Shown: piece after piece, positions 42,030 through 50,719 of the stretch
Position numbering within the stretch: the stretch's first letter is position 1
Layout of the letters: every line of letters starts with the position of its first letter
NCBI GenBank assembly: GCA_003427395.1
Contig: BFEA01000266.1
Location: 90,626-141,344 of the forward strand
Direction: 5' to 3'
DNA length: 50,719 nucleotides
Source of the DNA: Chara braunii
Taxonomy: Eukaryota; Streptophyta; Charophyceae; Charales; Characeae
Program-made: the position numbers and the translations under genes
The notes under the pieces: generated by a model
Seen by the model: only the letters and a program-made list of their open reading frames with translations
What the model was told of the DNA's origin: nothing
Databases searched by the model: none

Positions 42030-43080
42030 ATCTCCCCCTCCTCTCCCAATCCCGACCCCCCCATCTTTCGCCCTGATTCCAAGTTTGCCCCCATCCCCTC
42101 TATCCCGACTTCCCGATTGCGACTTCATTACTCTGATCCTAAGCTCCCCTGCCCCGATCCCAATTCCTCTCCCTTCTTCGAATCTCCCCCTTCTCCCCCA
42201 ATTCTGACTCGCATCCACGTGTCCGTCTCTGGCGATGCCGACCCCGCCCTCTCTTCCATCGAATCTCCCCTTTCCCCCAGATCTGCTCCGAACCTCCCCC
42301 TCCTCCCCGATGCTTTGCGATCCCCCTCCCGCCTCCCACAACAAAGTTCCCCCTCCCGTTGATCCGAACCCGACCCCCCCATCTTTCGCTCCGATCCCAG
42401 CTTTGCTCCCATCCCCTCCATCCCTACTTCCCGATCCCGACTTCAATACTTCGATCCTGACCTCCCCGCCCTAATCCCAATTCCTCTCCTCCCTTCGAGC
42501 CTCTCCCTCCTCCCTCAATCCCGACCTTAACCTTCCCTGCCCCGATCCCAATTCCTTTCCCCCCTTCGGACCTCCCCGTCCCTCGGGATCCCGACCCCAC
42601 CCTCTCTCCCATCGATCGGCTCCGAACCCCCGCCTCCTCCACCATGCTTTGCGATCCCGCTTCCGCCTCCCCCAACAAACCTCCCCCTCCCCCCTGCCCC
42701 GATCCCAATTCTTCTTCCCCCTGCTAACTTCTTCCTCCTTCCTTCCCCTGTCCCCGATCTATTTCCAGCTGGATCCCGACTTCGCCCCCATCCACCTTCC
42801 CCTTCCGCCGATTTCGACTTGTCTCCCTGTTTCGAACTTCTCCCCCCCTCCTCCTCGCGTCCCCTGCCCCTATCCCAATTCCTCTTGCCCCTGCGAACCC
42901 CCTCCTCCTTCCTTCCCTTGCCCTCGATCTATTTCTGCCCCGATCCCGACTTGGCCCCATCCCCTTCTCCCCCAATCCCTACCCCGACTTCAATACTCTG
43001 ATTGTAAGCTCCCTCGGCCCGATCCCAATTCCTCTCCCTCCTCCGAACCCCTTTTTCCTTCCCCAATCCCGACTCCCTAA
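42030..43080. repeat. ~1-kb pyrimidine-rich minisatellite-like tract
   Basis: The plus strand is almost all C and T for about 1050 bases. A unit close to GCCCCGATCCCAATTCCTCT, followed by TTCGAACCTCCCCCTCC, recurs at about 42150, 42465, 42537, 42693, 42865 and 43015. Long Pro/Ser-rich or Gly/Arg-rich frames here follow from base bias and are not genes. Confidence 0.85.
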
Positions 43081-43127
43081 GCTGAGAAAAAAAAACAAAA
43101 ACAAAAAAAAACTTACCTTGATCTGTC

Positions 43128-43429
43128 AAAACTAACTCAAGGGTGGCACCCGTAAGGGCAGGATTTCCCGACCATTTTTTACGGGTACATAATTTCATTA
43201 AAACACGAATAGAGTCAAGAGTTCCACCCCTAGGCTCGAATAAGAGCCGTGTGATGGGCGACCATCTCGCACGGTTCGGAGAGCACTTGTTACGACCGTC
43301 TAGGCTCGACTCTTTCTTCGAACCTAGCAGTGGAACTCTCGACTCTATTCGTGTTTTAATGAAATTATGTACCCCTAAAAAATGGTCGGGAAATCCTGGC
43401 CTTACGGGTACCACCCTTGAGTTAGTTTT
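43128..43429. mobile_element. Long palindromic (foldback) element
   Basis: 100-bp arms, 43128-43227 and 43330-43429, are nearly perfect inverted copies (AAAACTAACTCAAGGGTGG... against ...CCACCCTTGAGTTAGTTTT). Pairing continues inward (CTAGGCTCGAA with TTCGAACCTAG). The ~100-nt centre holds the domain V-like hairpin listed next. The reading frames found on both strands are mirror images produced by the palindrome. Confidence 0.85.
43244..43277 (+). ncRNA. Group II intron domain V-like hairpin
   Basis: A 34-nt hairpin: GAGCCGTGTG pairs with CGCACGGTTC (10 bp including G-U pairs). Then a 2-nt CT bulge on the 3' side, a 4-bp stem ATGG/CCAT and a GCGA (GNRA-type) tetraloop. The AGC triad is at the base of the lower stem. 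Length, bulge, loop and triad all match group II intron domain V as found in plant organelles. It is followed by GGAGAGCACTTG. No intron-encoded protein or other domains were seen, so it is a fragment, perhaps of mitochondrial origin. Confidence 0.65.
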
Positions 43430-43916
43430 GTTGTTTTTGAAGCAAGTTCCTGGGCTTATAAAATGTCTTGCTGTAAAAATAGTAGAGCAAAAATTCATAC
43501 GTACAAGAAGAATGTTCAATCTTTTCTCCGTTAATAATAACAAACTTTTTTGTTCGTCTAAATAAGTATACGTTTTTTTTGCTACTTTATGAACAGGCAG
43601 ATTACCATAAAAAATAGATAACTTCGCTAAAGGCTCCCACGGGCCGGCTTTTCTCTGGTTTCATATCAGCTCCTCCAGGCTCTCCCACTTCGTGGCCTTC
43701 GAATATCGACAAACATACAATGGGAAAAGTCGAATTGTACGCGTTCAACGAGCAGGTCGAACACTACCGCAGGCAAACAACCACCTCTTCTTCTCGTTTC
43801 CTCTCCAACCATCCTTCGTCGCCTCACTCACACTCTGCCGCAAATGACCGCCCAGATAGTGCACACGTCAGATGCTTTCCTCTCCTACTCTTACCTATAT
43901 CTGACAGTTGATGCCC

Positions 43917-43918
<2 letters not shown>
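43430..43918. other. Spacer with one unassigned short frame
   Basis: 43720-43911 encodes a 63-residue frame starting MGKVELYAFNEQVEHYRRQ, then Ser/His-rich. It could be a first exon, but there is no supporting downstream exon. Nothing else was recognised. Confidence 0.3.
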
Positions 43919-43982
<64 letters not shown>

Positions 43983-43983
43983 N

Positions 43984-44056
<73 letters not shown>
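43919..44056. repeat. (TC)n microsatellite with an N
   Basis: A run of about 138 bases interrupted by N at 43983, a likely collapsed or mis-sized tract. Confidence 0.95.
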
Positions 44057-44059
<3 letters not shown>

Positions 44060-44221
44060 CGTCTGTTTGCTATAGAACTTCACACATGGATAGCCCCCCT
44101 CGTGCTCGGATCTTCGGCGCGCAAATTGGGCGACGTGTGGAAACATGCAAACTGGCCGACGTGTGCGCCATGAACTACCTAACCGGCGGACGCGCACGAA
44201 ACTTCAAGATTCGCAAAACAA

Positions 44222-44690
44222 AAAACCCGGTCCCCTAAAACGCGGCGTATCTTGTTAGTGTTCCGCGCGATATACAACGGTCAAACAAATGAAACTTCCA
44301 GATTCGCCTTCCCAAGTCGGTTCCGCAATGAGCCTCCCGGCCGACAACAAAAAACCCGGTCCCCCAAAATGTGGCATATCTTGCCAGTGTTTCGCGCGAG
44401 ATACAGCGGTCGACCAAATGAAACTTTTAGATTCGCCTTCCCAAGTCGCTTCTGCAATGAGCCTCCCGACCGACAAAATGAAAAAAAAAAAAAAAAAAAA
44501 CCCGTGCATCTTCCTAGTTCCCCACACCACATTGCCGAGCACAAAACGAAAACCCCAGTCCGTAGCACTCGACGAAACGAAACACGCCAACAAAAAAAAA
44601 AAAAAAACGCTGTGCATCTTCCTAGTTCCCCACACCACATTCAAGAGCACAAAACGCAAAACGCAGTCCGTCGATTCGGCGAGTTCCCTG
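44222..44690 (+). repeat. Two consecutive tandem duplications (~125 bp and ~104 bp)
   Basis: First pair: units at 44222-44347 and 44348-44476 share AAAACCCGGTCCC, GTATCTTG, AAATGAAACTT and AGATTCGCCTTCCCAAGTCG. Second pair: units starting GTGCATCTTCCTAGTTCCCC at 44504 and 44611 share CACACCACATT and GAGCACAAAACG. Each is preceded by a poly-A. Confidence 0.85.
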
Positions 44691-45957
44691 TGGGCCTGCC
44701 CAATTTAGTCCGACAACTTTCCTAACACTGGAAAGCCCGTTTTCGTGGGAGCGTCACGCGAGAACCGTTGTACGCTTTAAGAGTATTAAGGATTTGTTTT
44801 AAAAATTTTGATCTTTTTTTTTTGGCTAGTAAAAGACTTTAGATTGTTGTCCGCTCTAGATCTATGGTATATGGAGGGTCAGAATATATTTTTGAAAGGT
44901 TAAGCAGAAGTTAAAGAAAACCACAAACCTTGAACCAATAGTATAATAATGTTTACGTTAATAAAGGGAGATGCAAATACATGACAAAAACAACAACGAG
45001 GACTGAATTGTGTACTCAATGTTTGAATGCCATATGTGATAGGTGGAAAATAAGTAATGATGAGGTACTCTCCGCCCTTATCAGAGACATAAATGAAAAA
45101 ATGTGTTAATAAGGAATTGCGTACAACTAGATTAAAAACAAAAAAATGATTCAAAGTACAAAAAATATCTCCACATCATAAAAATATGAGTGGGATGTAT
45201 TGTCTTTTAGCCAGTCCTTTTGGGCATAGATGTTTTAGTTGTTCGAATTGTGGAACGTGTGTGGAAATATGTATGGTTTTTTTTTTTTTGGGTGGTTTTG
45301 ATGATGGCGTTGTAGCCTGCTAAATTTTGTGGGATCTGGGATAACATCGGGGTTCTGCGTATTGGAGATTGCGTGTGTGGGGACGGGGTTTTGAGTCCGT
45401 GGAGAGGAAGGACAAGGAAGGTGTACTTGCTTGGGTACTGGGCCCTGCTAATAAAGTCGCAGTTTTGAGGAGGAAAAAGAAAGTGGGACGAAAGCGTTTT
45501 GAAAAATCATAGGGTACCCAACTCATCAATAGTTTTCAATTAAATAGATTTAAGCATAATTGGCTGAGGACTAAGTTGACTACCTAATTAATACCTATAA
45601 ACAATCTAGTGTAGGGTTATTCTATCAAGAAAAGAAACCGGAATGCAACATTTGCGAGAAGCAAATGATTCTCAAATATGCAATCTGACAGTCGGACATG
45701 AAGAGGTTGTCATACCTCATGTCTCCTAAACATCAAGGTAGAGTAATGTTACTCCTAAAGGTGATAAAACGGCATAAGCTGCTTGATGAACCTATACGTG
45801 AGCAAGAGTATACCACTTACCTAGAAAGACCCTTATGCAGTGATTTACGCCCATATAAGCAACTTGACGAGCCTTCACATGTGGGATCACCCGTCAAGTT
45901 TATACCCTTTAATCTCTTTAATGCAAGGACATAATCTTGGCTCATACTTTGATATGA

Positions 45958-45991
<34 letters not shown>

Positions 45992-48480
45992 GAGACTTAA
46001 AAGTTTGAGGGTAAGCTCAATACCTTGTAATAGTTGCTATGCATGAGTGAATGCTATCTCTACTAGATAAGTAAGAGATGATGAAGATGGTTGTGAACAG
46101 TTGAATAACTCTTTTGTTTTCTTTTTTTCTTTCTTGCAAATACCCGTTATCTTATAAAGATAGTTAATTCTTTGCCTTTAATCACTTTAAAGTTTAAACC
46201 ACCACTACCTAAGTCTTTTTTTGCCATTGCCTGCTGAGCCTGGGGGGAGGGGAGAGTTGATTCGTTTTCCCCTTACCTAGCGTGGGGTTTAGTTTTTGAT
46301 ATGGATGTTACATGATAATCGCGATTTCCGTGAATATAAGGACAAAAATCATGTTCAATCTTCAAGTGACAAGTTTCATGAAATCTTTAGTATGATAATA
46401 AATTGGTTGCGGAAATAAAATCCAACTGTGCCCTCTGTGTGCAGCGTGGGATCAATATCATAAAAGAAAAATCAAAACTATACTAATGTTATCATTGTCA
46501 TGTATGATAATTTTGTCTTTTGTCCGTATGTGAGGGACAAAAGAAACCGTAATTTATTATTTTTCCCAACAGGATGCCGAACTCCAGTGTTTTATGATCA
46601 TCATATATGATAAGTATGAGGATTGAAAATGAGCCTTTAATAAGGAATTCACGTTTTGCTCAGTATAAAAGATAAACTTAACGGACAAAAGGTTTACTTC
46701 AACCGTCCAGCTTCCATATCCATAGTGATATCCCAGGCTACTATCCGGGGCATCCAGGTCATCTTGTGTGCCAAAGCTGCCTGCCTGTGTAAGGACCAAA
46801 GACGGTCCCAAGAAACAAGAAAAAAAAACAAATCTAAAGTATTTGAGAAAAATATGTTATGCAAAAAAAAAAAAGAACAAACTTTTACTTTGAGGTTACA
46901 TCAAAATTGTTTTTCAGATTGAAAATAATAATTTTTGTTTTTTGTTTCTAGGCTACCAGGGTAGCCTACGACCACTTGCCTGACCGGGCCAAAGAAAAAC
47001 ATAAAAAAATAAAAAAATCATTTTGTAAAATTTTATTTTTTATTTGAACACTGGTAAAGAATTTAAGTGTGACTTTGAGGTAAAAGTTGTTCAGTTTATT
47101 TTTACGCGTAACATAATTGTTTTTCAGAATTATTGGATTGTTTTTTTTTTTTTTTTTTTTTTTTTTGGGTGGGACTTTGGATGGTCCTTGCACGGCCTAG
47201 CATCCCAGGCAAACAACGTGATCCAGGCAGCCCGACTGGTAGCCTAGATTTTTTTTTTTTTTTTTTTTTTTCACCCGATCGGGCAAGTGGTCCCTGGCCA
47301 CTCCTGAAACCTAAGTGGTATCAAAATTACCAAACCCTTTTTCATAAATTGAAATTGTAATTTGTAACTAATAAATTAATAATAATTTCAACTTTTGAAT
47401 TGGGTTATAACTCTTTCTAATTGTTGCTTTACCGATCTTAGATTCTTAGTAGGCTTCTAATTAAAAAAAAAAAAAAAAAAAAAAGTAGGCTTCTGTTCAA
47501 GTGCTTTGCTTTCCTTGAGATAGTTCGTTCAGCAGCTTGAACTAGGAGTTTGGAACGACAGCCTGACAAAATATTATAGTTTGGCAGATCGCTCATCGTG
47601 TTAGGTTGTATTAGTAGAAAAACAATGCAACATTGCCATAATCAACTAACTTCAATTTGAAATTATGGACTAAAACTCCTGAAGCATGGCTATCGGGGGT
47701 TTGAACAGCGGTCATTAGATACGAAAGGATGCGGACGGGGTCTGAAAGGCGAGATCTGATCCGAAGCATGGGTTGTATATATATATATATATTGTCACAA
47801 CCCCTCGTTTGTTGTCCTCTTCTCCCTCTCTGCCTACGGTTTACCGGGCAGTTCTATTTGATGATATATATATATATATATATATATATCCATATATATT
47901 TTTGGGTTGTATATTGTTATTTCTGTTTCAATTCATTTTCTTGAATTTGGTTATGAAATCTCATATTGCATCAAACCGCTCTATAGACCATGTAGACTCG
48001 AGTACGGGAATTAAGTCTGTCCTATCCTGAAGTGTTTCAATATATAATGTAGAGGAATGATAAATGTTGAAGAACAATGATCATGATGATACCAAATGTC
48101 TTTGATAGTATAGTTGATACCCTTTTACGAGGGGAATCTTTAGGAAGCCAAAACACATTTCAATTAAAATTTTTATTAAAATATCATGTTCAATAAATTT
48201 TACTAAAATAGGAGAAGCAAGAAAGCAAGATGGACACAAGACGTCGTCGAGAGTCAAGAAACAAATGAATCACTCGAGGCAAAAAATAGAGCTGTGAAAT
48301 TTCCACTTCATTGAATTTGGACCGGAGCCGCCAGGCAGGTTCGGCCCAGCGCCGCTCGGCTCGTATATGGCCATGACTTTTGCAAGTACTAGTGGTCTAA
48401 GTACCTTTGTTTTTTTTCTTTTTTCGAGTTTACATCTTCCTGGTGTGCTAGCAAGCCTCTGCTAGCAGTTAGGTCCCTGA
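44691..48480. other. AT-rich non-coding region
   Basis: Base composition shifts to AT-rich. It holds poly-A runs (45962-45990, 47463-47484) and poly-T runs (47139-47166, 47249-47271). A poly-A lies between two copies of AGTAGGCTTCT at 47448-47500, and (AT)n at 47776-47791 and 47863-47889. A GCCTACGACCACTTGCC block at 46970 is partly inverted at 47280. No gene was recognised. Confidence 0.45.
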
Positions 48481-48512
48481 GGAGTTTTGCCTCTTGAGTC
48501 GAATCAGGCACC

Positions 48513-48514
<2 letters not shown>

Positions 48515-48557
<43 letters not shown>
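48515..48557. repeat. (CA)n microsatellite
   Basis: An uninterrupted CA dinucleotide run of about 43 bases. Confidence 0.95.
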
Positions 48558-48560
<3 letters not shown>

Positions 48561-48814
48561 AGAGAAAGACTCTTCGGAGTGCCAACAACATGTTTCTAAG
48601 AAGCATATGTAGTATGTACTGTAATGTACAGCATCAGATAAACTCAATGATGCTTTTTTTTTCTTTTTCTTTTTTTTTTGGAAAATTTGTGAAAAACTTT
48701 TCTTTTTAATTTATTTTACCTGAGTTATTTGCCACCACTACTTTATAAACTTATATAAATTTGACAAGTTCGTATTTCCAACTGCTTCAGGAGTGTTTTT
48801 TTCCCCCCTTTCTA

Positions 48815-48908
48815 TTTTGGACCGATTCTCGATTTACGTGTGTCATCCTTCCGGAGGGGCCTGTTGCAAATTTTCATTCCCAGTGTCATTCCAATTTCAA
48901 CAAAGGAC
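48815..48908 (-). pseudogene. U6 snRNA retropseudogene, copy 2
   Basis: Read on the minus strand, it begins GTCCTTTGTTGAAATTGGAA and continues with GGCCCCT, AAGGATGACACACGTAAATC and GAGAATCGGTCC, the U6 order. The ACAGAGA box and the AGC triad are destroyed. It ends in an A-rich tail and is flanked by CACTCCTGAA on both sides (48909-48919 and 48786-48796), as expected for LINE-mediated retroposition. Confidence 0.8.
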
Positions 48909-48940
48909 ATTCAGGAGTGAGGTTTTTGTTTTTTTTTGTT

Positions 48941-49040
48941 TTTTGACCATTTCTCAATTTACATGTGTCATCCTTGCACAGGGGCCATGTTTATCTTCAT
49001 TCTGAATATCATTCCAATTTTAACGCGTGTCCCGAAGGAC
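48941..49040 (-). pseudogene. U6 snRNA pseudogene, copy 1
   Basis: On the minus strand, GTCCTTCGGGACACGCGTTA, then AAATTGGAATGATA, CATGGCCCCTGTGCAAGGAT, GACACATGTAAATTGAGAAA and TGGTC. This aligns along the whole of U6 snRNA, the catalytic RNA of the spliceosome. The ACAGAGA box reads TTCAGAATGA and the AGC triad has changed, so it cannot work. An A-rich tail follows. Confidence 0.87.
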
Positions 49041-49980
49041 TGGACTTTCGGGAATGTTCGACCAATTGCATTTCGCTCATTTTTCACAGTTGCAACCGCG
49101 TCGAGGGCATCCAGAAATGCACTGAAAATTTGTGAAAACGAACCTTTGATTTAAAAATAAATAAATAAAATTTAATAAATAAATGAACATTCGAAAATGC
49201 GGGGGGCGTTGGGTAGCGCTTGTTTACCCCTTTGAGGACGGAGACTGGAGTTCTTGTGAGAGTGATGATGGTGCTCACCCCCTGCTGAGAAGCGGTCCTC
49301 CGAAACTCCTTACGAGGACGGAGTTAGGAAGGACGGATGGGACTGGGATGGAGGGAGTCGAGGTGGATGCGATTGGCGCCAAGTATCTTGGCGGGTACCG
49401 GCCACAGGCTACTAACTCCACCTGGAACAACTTGAGGTTTTTCCTTTCGATGACGGAGGCAGGAACTTTGTCTTCATACTTTATAATTTTGATTCATCAA
49501 AGGCCGTCCCTGCTCAGCAGGGGCAATCAATGCTGGCAGGGAGAGGTCTTCTTAAATTTGTCTCAAAAAGAGGTGTGCAGGAGAAGTAGATGGTTTGGAT
49601 ATCAAGCGTCCTACTAGTGAGGGGGCTAGCTCGTAGGATGGAAATAGGGTACAGCAGCAGCGGAGATGGTGGCTCTGCTGCAGTAAGTCTTGCCGGAGTG
49701 AGGTAAAGAGGATTGATGGGGGGTTTCTGAGTCGTTTCTGAACTTCGCCAATTTTGAGGTTTGTCGTAGTGATTTTCTAAGTAGCCCAATTTTTTCTTAG
49801 CCAAAACCGGGTAATGGCCCCGGGATCTCAAACTTTTAAATTTCTACGTAAATTTCTATATGGGACGCTGGGCCCGGTTCCCAGCACGTGCTGCGTGCTG
49901 CTCCCCACGACAGATTGGAGCCTTGTTCCCAAAAAAAAATAAAAAATAAAAAATAAAAAATAAAAATAAAAAAATGCGGT
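49041..49980. other. Spacer with one unassigned open frame
   Basis: 49183-49617 (+) is open for 144 residues (MNIRKCGGRWVALVYPF...), with no motif I recognise and no sign of neighbouring exons. An AACCGGGTAATGGCCCCGGG piece at 49805 and a CTGGGCCCGGTTCCC block at 49868 are relatives of the SINE-like repeats at 18061 and 32653. An A-rich (AAATA)n run ends it. Confidence 0.35.
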
Positions 49981-49994
49981 GGGCTCATTCTCAT

Positions 49995-50112
49995 TCTGTC
50001 CTGTCCTGTCCTGAAATCGGATATTATATTATGAAAGCTTTAGACGCAAGATATACTGTACTCTCCTGTCCTGTCCTGTCCTGTCCTGTCCAGTCCTGTC
50101 CCATCCTGTCTG
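49995..50112. repeat. (TCCTG)n pentanucleotide repeats
   Basis: CTGTCCTGTCCTGTCCTG at 49997-50013, and about ten more units at 50062-50110 with slight changes. Confidence 0.9.
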
Positions 50113-50535
50113 AGATTTTCTGTAGTATGCACAGACCCCGTTTCCTATACTATGCCCAGATCCAATTGCAGATAGTCTACTGTTGAAACCTACCATCTTC
50201 CCCCGAGTACAACATAAGGTCCTTATGCCTGTATTGGGGGCAACTTTCTGGCTAGATACAGCAATAATGACGATTATACGATCTATATTCGGGGCAAGAC
50301 AGAGGGACCTCCACCGACAATGGTGCTGTCCGGGCGTGCAGCTTCTCCTCACAGTCTTCCCTCTGGGCTGTCTCGTCTTCTCTGCGATTCCCTGCAGTTC
50401 CAGACCCCATTCGTTGCCTCGGGTATGCCATCCCTCTTTTTTTTTTGTGTGTTGTGAATGTTCACCACAACATCCCCTGTTCCACCCAGACGATTAGATT
50501 CAAAATCGCAGCAACTTCACCTCTATTGTAGAAGA
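50113..50535. other. Spacer, no gene recognised
   Basis: Mixed sequence with short frames only. Confidence 0.35.
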
Positions 50536-50574
50536 TGTGTGTGTGTGTTGGGGAGGACAGGGGGGTGTGTGTAT

Positions 50575-50642
<68 letters not shown>

Positions 50643-50659
50643 GATTTTCCCCACAACAG

Positions 50660-50719
<60 letters not shown>
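50536..50719. repeat. (GT)n microsatellite up to the window end
   Basis: (GT)n at 50536-50550, 50579-50640 and 50661-50719, with a 20-base interruption including TTTTCCCCACAACAG. Confidence 0.95.

Noticed and set aside
42117-43080. Long Pro/Ser-rich and Gly/Arg-rich frames on both strands
   Set aside because: They follow from the pyrimidine bias of the tract, as stops are rare in such sequence; there is no domain.
42929-43565. Long frames on both strands of the palindrome
   Set aside because: The two products mirror each other because the DNA is an inverted repeat.
50536-50719. Telomeric repeat at the window end
   Set aside because: It is plain (GT)n; no TTTAGGG-type units are present.

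Overview
The window looks like nuclear DNA of a plant-lineage eukaryote, most likely a streptophyte green alga such as Chara. The reasons are a plant-type chloroplast type II peroxiredoxin, plant-like U6 snRNA copies, plant-type LINE proteins, a PIF/Harbinger transposon with a Myb/SANT partner gene, many long (GA)n and (GT)n microsatellites, and very low gene density. The species is inferred, not proven. It is a draft assembly: there is a 335-base N gap at 17504-17838, single Ns inside microsatellites, and an intact Nextera mate-pair junction adapter at 33983-34020.

Layout. 1-1605: C-terminal part of a decayed LINE ORF2 on the minus strand. About 1740-5596: copy A of a non-coding element with internal ~123-bp tandem repeats. 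5597-8300: degenerate repeats and tRNA-like SINE pieces. 8324-16650: a decayed plus-strand LINE (ORF1, endonuclease, reverse transcriptase, zinc knuckle) broken by two smaller inverted-repeat elements. 16915-18200: microsatellite-hairpin array, assembly gap and a SINE piece.

18598-30617 is the centrepiece, a three-level nest. A ~165-bp foldback MITE was split by a PIF/Harbinger element (18634-30487, 3-bp TSD TAA). The Harbinger transposase gene was then split by an 8.3-kb insertion (20225-28530, 9-bp TSD CGACAACGG) that contains copy B of the element seen at 1.7-5.6 kb, in inverted orientation. Removing each insertion on paper restores a recognisable MITE arm and an in-frame transposase motif. 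The Harbinger copy also carries a broken minus-strand Myb/SANT gene convergent with the transposase.

30618-34020: the only intact gene, a chloroplast-type peroxiredoxin IIE (31133-31972). Its 3' end is duplicated within (GA)n repeats, and minisatellites and the adapter follow. 34021-43080: minisatellites, tRNA-derived SINEs, more copies of the foldback MITE (one with a SINE inserted) and a ~1-kb pyrimidine-rich tract. 43128-43429: a palindromic element whose loop carries a 34-nt group II intron domain V-like hairpin. 44.7-48.5 kb: AT-rich DNA with nothing recognised. 48815-49040: two U6 snRNA pseudogenes. The end is (TCCTG)n and (GT)n repeat.

Apart from the peroxiredoxin there is no working gene set; the window is a layered record of transposition.
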